From Kitagawia praeruptora (Eukaryota; Streptophyta; Magnoliopsida; Apiales; Apiaceae), in the NCBI GenBank assembly GCA_037693485.1, contig CM075346.1:108730501-108794500 (forward strand): DNA of 64,000 bases, written 5' to 3'. How positions within the stretch are numbered: position 1 is the stretch's first letter; each line of letters begins with the position of its first letter. Of this stretch, positions 52,133 to 60,400 are shown one piece after another. The notes beneath the pieces were generated by a model. It was not told the origin of the DNA. It saw only the letters and a program-made list of their open reading frames with translations, and searched no databases. A program made the position numbers and the translations under genes.

Positions 52133-52780
52133 ATGGAAATGGAAGATAAAGAAGTCAATCAAGTCCATCTGGTTGATGCTGGAGTCCTCTGGAGGATGCC
52201 AAGAGATGGTTTTGTAAAGATCAATGTGCATGCATGTTTCTTTGAAGAGCCTCTCCCAAATGGTAATCGTTCGGGTATTGGGTATGTGTTTCGTGATGAC
52301 CATGGTAAGATTGTTCGTATGGTTGCAGGCACTCTAGGAATTCAAGAACGCAGGATCAATGAGTTCTATGCAATGCTTATGGGGCTGAGAAGGGCCTATC
52401 TAGAGAGTATTACTCAAATGGTGCTAGAAACAGATAATTAAGGTGCTTACTGGGAATGGCGTTTCTTAGATGGGGGTGTCATGCCAGAACACAGGTATGT
52501 TGACAATCAGTTAAATCAGAGAAAAGCAGACAAGAATCAGATTCTGGAAATCAAAACAATAAGAGAAGAGGCTAATGAACTGGCTAGATATCTTGCACTC
52601 CATGGGGCAAATAACTATAACAACATGGTGATCATTCAAGCGCCATTTGGAAGGGTTCGTGAGATTTGTACCAATGATATGGGTTTGGGTCCGTTAGGAG
52701 ATCAGTTTGTGGAAGTGTTTGAAGAAGATCTCCAAGCAGAGGTGGCAGTGGAAGAAGAAGGGTTGGAAGATATGCCTTAA
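52133..52780 (+). pseudogene. Second RNase H-like domain, interrupted
   Basis: The first frame (52133-52441) reads DGFVKINVHACFFE, GIGYVFRDDHGKIV, NEFYAMLMGLRRAY and LETDN, the RNase H fold used in plant RVT_3 proteins. The first catalytic Asp position (usually NVDG) is His here. A stop at 52439-52441 and a second frame (52481-52780), with EEANELARYLALHGANN and an acidic tail, complete the domain. Two RNase H domains in a row, about 340 bases apart, are not usual for a plant LINE. Confidence 0.7.
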
Positions 52781-53022
52781 AGTCGTTTCCAAAATCTGTT
52801 CAGTTCAAGTTGTCAGAAATTGTCTTAAGCTATTAGTTTTAATCTTAAGTTATTAGTTTTTATCCTTTAATTTATGAAGTGGGCTATATTAGTTTGTTGG
52901 GGGATTGGGCAGTTAGAAAGTTTAGTGAGCTCTTGGTATTGGGTTTGTAAGGAACTTTTTAATTATGTTGGCTGGGCTTGCCCCGTTATCTAATATATTG
53001 CTTTCTGCTTTCCAAAAAAAAA

Positions 53023-53884
53023 AACGTGTTTTAATTCGAAAGGAAATATTAATGATCAAAAGATATGATACGATTGATGTTTTAGGTATTTATAAAAGGT
53101 AATATCTTCAACTAAAAGTAAATGTGAAAAAGGCAATCGACTAATTACCATTAATTTTAGGGAAATTCTATATGGTACCATTGTGATTTTGGCTTTTCTA
53201 CATGGTACCATCACATTATTTACTCCTATCCATGGTACCCTCGTACATTTGGTTTTTCACATATAATACCCTTCTGTTAAGTACAAAGTAATAGAATTGA
53301 TTTCAAATTGTAAAACAAATTGTATATTTGAAATCGTTGCGAAAAAATACATGAAATAGACTATTGAATCATGTAAAACGGAATTAAAATGAGTGAGATA
53401 TATTCAAACTCCATAACCAAACTTTGACAATAAATATCTCACTCATTTTGATTCTGTTTTACATCTTTTCGTAAAGATTTCAAATATACAATTTGTTTTA
53501 CGGTGTGAAATCAATTCTATTACTTTTTACTTAACAGAAGGATATTATATATGTAAAACCAAATGTACGAGGGTACCATGGATAGGAGTAAATAATGTGA
53601 TGGTACCATGTAGAAAAGCCAAAACCACAATGGTACCATATAGAATATCCCTTAATTTTATTATGTTAATGTGAAAACGGTTGTTTTAAATTAAAAAGGT
53701 AATGTGTTTTAATCCGAAAGAAAATATTAATAATCGAAATATATGATACGATTGATGTTTTTAGATATTTATAAAAGGTAATATCTTCAACTAAAATTAA
53801 ATGTGAAAAAGGTAATCAATTAATTACCATTAATTTTATTATGTTAATGTGAAAAGGGTAATCGACTAATTACCATTAATTTTA
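53023..53884. repeat. Modular AT-rich repeat array, right part
   Basis: This continues the array of 49228-50625 after the LINE. It is split again by the hairpin element at 53160-53651 and ends at 53884, where a foreign sequence starts at the same TTAATTTTA target. Confidence 0.8.
53160..53651. mobile_element. Mutator-type foldback MITE (492 bp)
   Basis: Ends GGGAAATTCTATATGGTACC and GGTACCATATAGAATATCCC are flanked by the 9-bp duplication TTAATTTTA (53151-53159 and 53652-53660), the length typical of MULEs. The arms pair over almost the whole element (for example TTTACTCCTATCCATGGTACC with GGTACCATGGATAGGAGTAAA), so the RNA would fold as one long hairpin. Confidence 0.93.
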
Positions 53885-54242
53885 GGATATTTACCAAGAA
53901 TACTAGATTTAAAGTTTCTTTTTGCAAAAATACCACCTTCCTTAATAAATTGCAATTTTACCAAAACAAAGTTTCAAATTGCAAAAATACTAGGCCCCTC
54001 CTCCCTCAATTTTCTCTCTCCTCCCCCCCTGATCAACACAGACGCCGCCGACTTTGTACTTTTTTTTTTTTTTAAGATGGGGGCTATTTGGGTGGATTTT
54101 TGTTTGCAACCACGTTCAATCAAATTCAACTAAATGCAACCAAATGCAACTTTTTTTAAAAAAAGGTGGGGTGATTTTGGTGGATTTGGGTTGCAAGGCC
54201 CCGTCAGGGGCAATATTCAACTAAATGATTTTGGGTTCCAAG
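53885..54242. other. Start of an unassigned insertion, cut by copy B
   Basis: The sequence starts GGATATTTACCAAGAATACT directly after TTAATTTTA. It includes C-rich and T-rich tracts (54001-54072), GCAACCAAATGCAAC repeats and a small GC hairpin (GCCCCGTCAGGGGC near 54200). It may be one end of another Mutator-like element whose other end lies beyond the window. Confidence 0.4.
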
Positions 54243-55224
54243 TGTTATTCCCAGATTACACACTTGTATAATTGTAGAAGGGGGGGTTGAATACAATTCT
54301 TGATAGTTATAAAATTTCTGATAAAAACCACAGAAATCTATAAAGAAATAATTGCTGAATAGAAATAGTTCACAACCACATAAAAAATCAGGTGGTTGAA
54401 TGTACCACCTGAGACTTTTATTCGAAGAAAACCCTGTGATACAAATGTACACAGCTTCTGTGTTTACAACTCTTTGCTTCTAAAGATATTCAAGAAACCC
54501 TAAGCAAATATATATGTTTTCTTACCATCTAAAGAGTTGCTACACTTGGTTATATATTCCAAGTTTACAAGTGCTACAGGAATAAGATAATATTAATCTA
54601 ATTCAAGTTGACTTGCTACTCCACTCCAAATCCACATGTAGCCGAAAGGTTGTCCTTGTGAACAGATATGTCCCCTGCACCTTTCTTGTATGTACTGTGT
54701 AAATGGAATGCTTCTTTCTTCTGTGTTTCCAAAGTATGGCTGCCATATTGCTTTTTATACCTACTATCAACCCATGTGATCTGTCAGTCAAACCTGTCCT
54801 TATCAACTGCTAATTCCTAGCATAGGATAAAGTGACAATGATTATCCGTTGATGTTGTGCCTACTTATCCGTTGATGGTAGTTTGAGCTGTATCCGTTGA
54901 TCGAGTAGATTTGAGTTGTATCCGTTGATAGAGCCCTGTTCTCATCCGTTGATACATTTTCACTTAGACAGAATTACATAGCATAGCTTATTTACAATTG
55001 GCTACCCTATTCTGCCTATCCATTGATGGTCAACATGACTCTGAATAAAGACACTATCAACTGATAAATAGAGATATTGCAGTATGCTACAAAACCTCAT
55101 CCGTTGATGAGCTACCTGTCAACGAATAGAGTTATAAGGTCTTATCCGTTGACAGTTACAAAACTTGACTTATACAATTTTGCTTGAATGTTAAGTTATC
55201 ATCAACTACAACATATTCCTAACA
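54243..55224 (-). repeat. 3' LTR of copy B
   Basis: A 982-bp LTR matching that of copy A. U3 holds ATCCGTTGAT at 54844, 54867, 54892, 54920, 54944 and 55099, with variants near 55018, 55119 and 55144. The TATA box is at 54752-54759. Confidence 0.92.
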
Positions 55225-55240
55225 ATCTCCCCCAATTTAT
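55225..55240 (-). other. Polypurine tract of copy B
   Basis: The minus strand reads AAATTGGGGGAGAT directly before the LTR start TGTTAGG. It primes plus-strand DNA synthesis. The core GGGGGAG also occurs at several internal places (see findings). Confidence 0.9.
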
Positions 55241-55402
55241 ACTTGATGGCAATAAAGCATAAATTCAGAACCTTGATGATAACAAAACATTCCTAACGAT
55301 ATATACACACTACAGTATGCAAACATTGTATTAAGCTACAAAAATTAAAAACAGAAAGCTTTAAGAAACTTATCAGAGATGTGCTCCTTTAGATTGAGCA
55401 GA

Positions 55403-58400
55403 TTAATGAGGTTTCCTCTCTCTGGTTGGCTGCACCCTTGACTTTCCTTCCTTGGCAGAGTTGGACTCAATTTGCACTTGAAGTTGCCTATAGAAGGTAT
55501 CTTCTTCAACAACCTTTGGATTTAGCTTTAGTTGTAACCATCTCAGGTAGTCAGAACTAGCCTTTGACAGTTGGTCTTCTAACCTGAAGAATCTCCTAGT
55601 GCCCTCATCATCCCTGAACTCCATCATCCAAAAGGGTTGAATGTGGATTTTCTGTCCATTATAAGGGATCTTCATTTTCTTTGGTAGACTTGAGGGTGAG
55701 TTCCATTCTCTCCTTATTTCTTCTATTCTGCTAATTATCTCCCTTCTGGCTATCTCAGAGAACCCTGTGTGTCTCTTGAATGCTGAGAACACTCTGGTCA
55801 GTGTATGATAATTCTCTCCAAGAACCTTCTTTAGTGGCCATGTCCTCTGACTTCCTCCCTTGTAGACAAACACTAATCTCTCAGGCTGATTCTTGTACTT
55901 GTCAATTCCTCTTACTTCTGACAATTCATCCAAATATAGATTCATGTCAGAGTATTCTTCAATTTCTGCCTGATAGATAAAGTCTTCTTTGTTTTCCAAG
56001 AATGGTTGTTTGACAATGGCAGGTACCCTAGCAACTTGAACTGGTCCCTTTGAAAGTTGCTTCTTTGGAGCCCTTTTCTTCTGTTTTGGATTTAGCAAGA
56101 ATGAAGGAACTTCAATTGAATCAAAATTCACTGGTTCCTCTTTAGGCCTTATGGGGTCACCATGAAAGTTTACAGTTGGGTCGATTACTGTTGCAGACAT
56201 AGGTACTGGTGAACCAATTGTTTCTTTTTCTGGAGGGGGTTCTGGAGAAAGAACCCTCTTGGTTTTAGCTTTCCTTCTTCTAGGTTTGATTTTGGGAACT
56301 TCCTCGGGTTCCTTCATTTCAACCTCTACCTCATCCATTAACTCTTGAGCTAGCCTGGCTTGCTTCTCTTCTGAGTTTTCATGTTGATTTTCTGTACTTG
56401 GATGGGCTTCCCTTTGGATTCTGGAGACTTCTTCTCTTTTAGCTTCCACAAATCTAGGATGACTGTTGGATATATTTAATACTTTTCCATTCCTCATGAT
56501 TACAGCCATCCAATCTCTTACACTCTTATTTGTCTGAACTTTGAACTCCATAATTGTTTTTCCCATTAGCTTTTCTTCATCATTCTTGGGAAATGGGTAG
56601 TCCAATTGAAGCTTGTTCTTCCCATTTTCCTTTGGTGGTGAGTAGGCTCTGGTTTTGATAGCTGGTTCAAATTCTTTGACAAATAACGGCTCAGCATCAT
56701 AGAATGTAGGAGCCACAACCCTTGGAGTGAGCACCTTCATGATTGTGGTTGATATTGTTGGATCAGAAGATTGAGCATTAAGGAACAGAGATGATGCAAT
56801 TGATTCATTGATCATCCTCTCTGTCCTTAGAATTCTTTCATTAGCCTCCTTGTTTATCTTTTCCAAAGCTTCTATCCTGGCTTGCCTTTCACCATCTGAG
56901 ATGTCTTCTAAGCTTTGAATCTCAGGCAAAGCCACTTGTTTCTTCACAGGGGAAGCCTTTATCTCAAACTCTGTTGGATTGACCACTACAATTGGCTGTT
57001 GCTCCCCCTCAATCTGTGCTATCTCACTACTGGTAGTTTGAAATTGGCCAGTAGATGTTGCAGCCTCTTTTGTGCTTGTTCCCATTTTCTCCCCCTTTTT
57101 GTTAGCATCAAGGGTTGGGGTTGAAGCTGCAAGTAGCATTTCCAGTAGTTGAGTTTGTTTTGTTTGATTGGCAATGATGGTGTGCAATTGAGATTCCATA
57201 CTATCCACCCTTGAGGAAAGAAGCTGAACAGACTTAGCCAGGCTATCTTCTTTGAGAAGTTTGCTAGAAAGCACCTTCTGAGTGGTAGTAGGAGCTAGTG
57301 CCTCAATCCTGGCATCTAGTGCTATTTTCATATCTCTAATTGCAGACTGGACCTCCTCTTGCTGTGTTCTTTGAATAACAGATTGCATCTTTTGTAATTT
57401 CAGGGAGGCCATTACTTGCTCAAGAACAGTCTTTCTATGTGGTTCTGCAGTTTGGTGCTCAGCCTTAGCAGATTGGTATTGCTTCATGATTTCCACATTG
57501 AGATGCCCAAGTTCAGTGGCATTGGAAAACATCCATCCTGGAGTTTCATCTTCATTTATGTCTTCACCATCTGAACTTTGACTGTCATCACTGCCAAACT
57601 CTTCACTTCCAGCATTTGGAGACAGGGTTTGTAAAGCTTCTTTTGCTCTTTGAAGAGATTCTGAGGTGTGCACTAGGTGCATTGCCTCCTCTGCCTCCAC
57701 ATTGCCCTGTTGTGCCATGACTTGATAGGCAGAAACATGATGAGTAAAGGTTTCAGGATCCAAAGAGATGGAGTCAATAACTGACTGATATTCTTGTCTA
57801 AATTCCATCTCTTTGGAAGCTTCATTAACCTCCATTAACTCACTTGCAATGGCTGATTCTTCCTGCCTTATTTCTCCTGTAGTCCCTTCTCTCCTCTCAT
57901 CTCTCTTTTCTTGCATCAGGGGCTCCCCCTGGCTCACACCTCTCACACCCTCACCTTCACCTACTAAGGTGGAACTCTCTAGCTCTCCTTTTACCTGACC
58001 GGAAGAAATGGTCAGCCTCTCATTGATTTTCTCTCCTTTTGCCTGCTCACAAGGCAGCCTCTCACTCCCTTCCCTCATTCCTAAAAGTGTTTCAATTACT
58101 ACAAACTCCTCCACAGTTGACATAGGAATGTCACATTTTGCAGTGGTAGAGAGAGTTGTCAACGGATAAGGTGTATCCGTTGATGTAGTAGTTATTGCTG
58201 TCAACGGATAGTTAGTTGAAGACATATCCGTTGATGGAGAAACACTTGTCAACGGATGAAGGATATCCGTTGATGAAGGTAAACGAGTATCCGTTGAAGT
58301 GAAAACCAACACTGAATCTGTGGTGATTGATTTTAAGGAAGAGGCCACAGATAGTGTTGTGAATTCAGGAATGGAAGATTGATGGCCCAACAAATCATCT

Positions 58401-59890
58401 AAAAGAGGATGACCACCAATTGTTGAGTGGGGCTTCTCCATGAATTTTAAAGATGGAGAATCAGGAATTGATGTAGATATCATATCCACATCCAGAGATG
58501 GAGTTGGTGATGGTGGATCAAAATGTGTATCGATTTGAAGGTTAAGATCAAGAGGCTGTGACTCCACATTTATTGAAGTCACATCAAACTGAATTTGAGA
58601 AGGTACAGTTTGCTGTACAGTGTGTGCACCCTGTGATTCCCCAATGGTTTTGGATTTTACCCTTCTACCATAGGTTTTTGAGTGAGAGCTATCTGTGTCC
58701 CTTGCCCTTTTGTGCTGTGTTCCTGAAATGGAACTTAAATTAGTAGTCACACCCTGTTGAGAGGATGTAACTAGAATTTGGCTTGTAGGTTCATTAACAG
58801 TCTTTTGAGAGACTGAAATGTTGGTTGCACTTGCCTTACCTTCCTTATCCTTAGGGCTTCTTTGATGTTCACCCTGTCCCTCACCACTCACTACCACCTT
58901 CACACTCCCCTCAAGAGCTTTGGTAGTTTTTGCAACAGATGCCTTTTGAGAGACACCTGAGGTTTGTCTTTTAGATTGTGGTTTAGGAACTTTGGATTTG
59001 GTCACTTTGGTAGGAGCCTGTTTGGTCACAGTCACAGACTCCATTGTGACACTAGAAGGCAAAGAAATTTGGGGGTTGGAGATAGGAATTTCAGGGTTGG
59101 AAACAGTTACCTGAACAATTGGTAGATATACCAATTGTACTTCTGCATTTAGGTTCATTCGAATCAAATCACTTAAGACTCTCTTCTCCTGAACAAAACA
59201 ATTGAACTTGCTATCTGGGTTAGCAATGGATAGCTCATTCTCAGATACATGCAGTGCTAGGAGCATTAAAAATCTAGCAAAATAAACATTCTTGCTCCTA
59301 GTTTCCTTTTTACCTAATTTAGCTGCTATCTCATACATGACTAGTGTGCCAAAATTATAGAATTTATCAGTTAAAAGCATACATAGCATAACTAGCATGG
59401 AGTTGGTAACAGCATCAAAGTTACTAATCTTGCCAGAAAAAGTTTTAATGAAGGCATCACAAAGATAACTCCATTCCTTAACCATACCTTTCCTAACAAT
59501 TTTCCCTAAGTTCTCAGTACTAAGGGTATAATTTATGGAATTAAGCATGGTAACAATTTCAGCATTACTGGGTTCCTTTAGACAGTTATTCTCAGGCAAT
59601 TTTAAACAAGCAGTTAACACATCAGAATTAACTACATAATTTTTACCCTTTAAAGAAAAAGCAAGTGTACCGTCTGTGCCATTGTACTCAGCAGATGCCC
59701 ACATCTCTTCGATAACCTCATGGATTAGAGGAGTGGTGGCAGTCATAGCATATGACAGTTTGCATTTCTTCACGAAATTCATCATGGTGTGATATGCTTC
59801 TGGAGCGTTCACAGTATCAACAAAGGCCGCGAAATTGTTCTTCTCATAGGTAAACCCGGTGGAAGACATCATCTTAACAATAGGCGCCAT
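55403..59890 (-). CDS. Extra ORF of the Sirevirus-like element (1495 aa), function unknown
   Basis: An uninterrupted 1495-codon frame lies between pol and the 3' LTR. Residues 1-255 form a helical domain (HEVIEEMWASAEYN, then KNYVVNSDVLTACLKLP) that recalls the N-terminal domain of plant 'putative transposon proteins' (Transposase_32-like, from memory). Residues 260-700 are Ser/Thr/Lys-rich and disordered, with STD and PLT repeats at about 530-578 encoded by ATCCGTTGAT motifs. About 820-940 looks coiled-coil (LEQVMASLKLQKMQSVIQ). A basic cluster RRRKAKTKR is near 1200, and a charged C-terminal domain follows (LVFVYKGGSQRTWPLKKV). I see no signal peptide and no clear membrane span, so I do not call it an envelope. 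The start has a strong plant context (CCAATGGCG). Confidence 0.85.
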   Translation of the reverse strand: MAPIVKMMSSTGFTYEKNNFAAFVDTVNAPEAYHTMMNFVKKCKLSYAMTATTPLIHEVIEEMWASAEYNGTDGTLAFSLKGKNYVVNSDVLTACLKLPENNCLKEPSNAEIVTMLNSINYTLSTENLGKIVRKGMVKEWSYLCDAFIKTFSGKISNFDAVTNSMLVMLCMLLTDKFYNFGTLVMYEIAAKLGKKETRSKNVYFARFLMLLALHVSENELSIANPDSKFNCFVQEKRVLSDLIRMNLNAEVQLVYLPIVQVTVSNPEIPISNPQISLPSSVTMESVTVTKQAPTKVTKSKVPKPQSKRQTSGVSQKASVAKTTKALEGSVKVVVSGEGQGEHQRSPKDKEGKASATNISVSQKTVNEPTSQILVTSSQQGVTTNLSSISGTQHKRARDTDSSHSKTYGRRVKSKTIGESQGAHTVQQTVPSQIQFDVTSINVESQPLDLNLQIDTHFDPPSPTPSLDVDMISTSIPDSPSLKFMEKPHSTIGGHPLLDDLLGHQSSIPEFTTLSVASSLKSITTDSVLVFTSTDTRLPSSTDILHPLTSVSPSTDMSSTNYPLTAITTTSTDTPYPLTTLSTTAKCDIPMSTVEEFVVIETLLGMREGSERLPCEQAKGEKINERLTISSGQVKGELESSTLVGEGEGVRGVSQGEPLMQEKRDERREGTTGEIRQEESAIASELMEVNEASKEMEFRQEYQSVIDSISLDPETFTHHVSAYQVMAQQGNVEAEEAMHLVHTSESLQRAKEALQTLSPNAGSEEFGSDDSQSSDGEDINEDETPGWMFSNATELGHLNVEIMKQYQSAKAEHQTAEPHRKTVLEQVMASLKLQKMQSVIQRTQQEEVQSAIRDMKIALDARIEALAPTTTQKVLSSKLLKEDSLAKSVQLLSSRVDSMESQLHTIIANQTKQTQLLEMLLAASTPTLDANKKGEKMGTSTKEAATSTGQFQTTSSEIAQIEGEQQPIVVVNPTEFEIKASPVKKQVALPEIQSLEDISDGERQARIEALEKINKEANERILRTERMINESIASSLFLNAQSSDPTISTTIMKVLTPRVVAPTFYDAEPLFVKEFEPAIKTRAYSPPKENGKNKLQLDYPFPKNDEEKLMGKTIMEFKVQTNKSVRDWMAVIMRNGKVLNISNSHPRFVEAKREEVSRIQREAHPSTENQHENSEEKQARLAQELMDEVEVEMKEPEEVPKIKPRRRKAKTKRVLSPEPPPEKETIGSPVPMSATVIDPTVNFHGDPIRPKEEPVNFDSIEVPSFLLNPKQKKRAPKKQLSKGPVQVARVPAIVKQPFLENKEDFIYQAEIEEYSDMNLYLDELSEVRGIDKYKNQPERLVFVYKGGSQRTWPLKKVLGENYHTLTRVFSAFKRHTGFSEIARREIISRIEEIRREWNSPSSLPKKMKIPYNGQKIHIQPFWMMEFRDDEGTRRFFRLEDQLSKASSDYLRWLQLKLNPKVVEEDTFYRQLQVQIESNSAKEGKSRVQPTRERKPH
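58158..58298. repeat. Alternating inverted ATCCGTTGAT motifs inside the extra ORF
   Basis: Seven sites alternate in direction: inverted at 58158, 58200 and 58248; direct at 58175, 58226, 58265 and 58289. Neighbours form perfect short hairpins, for example TCAACGGATA, five bases, TATCCGTTGA (58159-58183). On the coding strand they read STD or YPLT/HPLT. Confidence 0.85.
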
Positions 59891-59997
59891 TGGAGTGTTT
59901 GAGCTTTTGTTGCAGAGAGAGATTTAGTGAAGAAGATGCAGTTAACTAATGAGACTCTTGAAAATGAATAAAGGTGAAATGTGAGGATACAAAACAG

Positions 59998-60008
59998 CCT
60001 TTTATATA
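59998..60008 (-). promoter_or_regulatory. Candidate internal TATA box for the extra ORF
   Basis: The minus strand reads TATATAAAAGG about 110 bases before the ATG at 59890. The leader between them has no ATG and ends in a CT-rich, CAA-rich stretch typical of plant 5' UTRs. Together with the motif cluster just upstream it looks like a promoter separate from the LTR. Confidence 0.55.
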
Positions 60009-60121
60009 TTCCAAGAATTAAAAATGAAATAATTAAGAGTAATTACCCCATTGGTCAAAAGTAACTGTCAGACAATAAATGAAAAGAAAAGAAGTACAGC
60101 CGTGACTAATTATACACGTTT

Positions 60122-60282
60122 ATCAACGGCTATATAAAAAGAATATGTATATCAACGGATAAAGATTGGACGGTTGAGAAAACAGTTTATCCATCGATGA
60201 CGTGGACAACCTGTTATCCGTTGACATACGAAAATCTAGTAATGTGTTTACACTACCAACGGATAAAAGGATATCCGTTGAT
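60122..60282. promoter_or_regulatory. ATCCGTTGAT motif cluster upstream of the extra ORF
   Basis: Six sites lie in the pol-ORF spacer: exact at 60151 (inverted) and 60273, near matches at 60122, 60189, 60216 and 60255. The last pair (CAACGGATA, six bases, TATCCGTTG) can form a hairpin. A bZIP-type TGACGTGG lies at 60197-60204. Confidence 0.6.
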
Positions 60283-60400
60283 AAGCAAATTTTGCCTTAG
60301 ACAAAATTTCTGCTAAGAGTTATTCTGAGAGTTTTTAATTCTCAAGTAAATCAAAACACATTTCTAGCTGCAATACAGTATTATTAGATACCACTAGGAA

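Larger units (their letters stand above)
50626..53022 (+). mobile_element. 5'-truncated LINE (non-LTR retrotransposon) insertion
   Basis: The insert is flanked by the 10-bp duplication AACGTGTTTT (50616-50625 and 53023-53032), ends in a short A tail (from 53014) and splits the AT-rich repeat. It starts within the 3' part of the LINE polyprotein, so reverse transcriptase and endonuclease are absent. This is the standard result of truncated target-primed reverse transcription. Confidence 0.9.

Noticed and set aside
49228..53884. Regularly recurring blocks that could be mistaken for a CRISPR-like array
   Set aside because: The blocks are long, AT-rich and diverged, spacing is irregular, and the genome is a plant nuclear one.
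55403..59890. Calling the 1495-codon ORF an envelope protein
   Set aside because: No signal peptide, no clear membrane span and no glycoprotein-like Cys pattern are visible; position alone is not enough.
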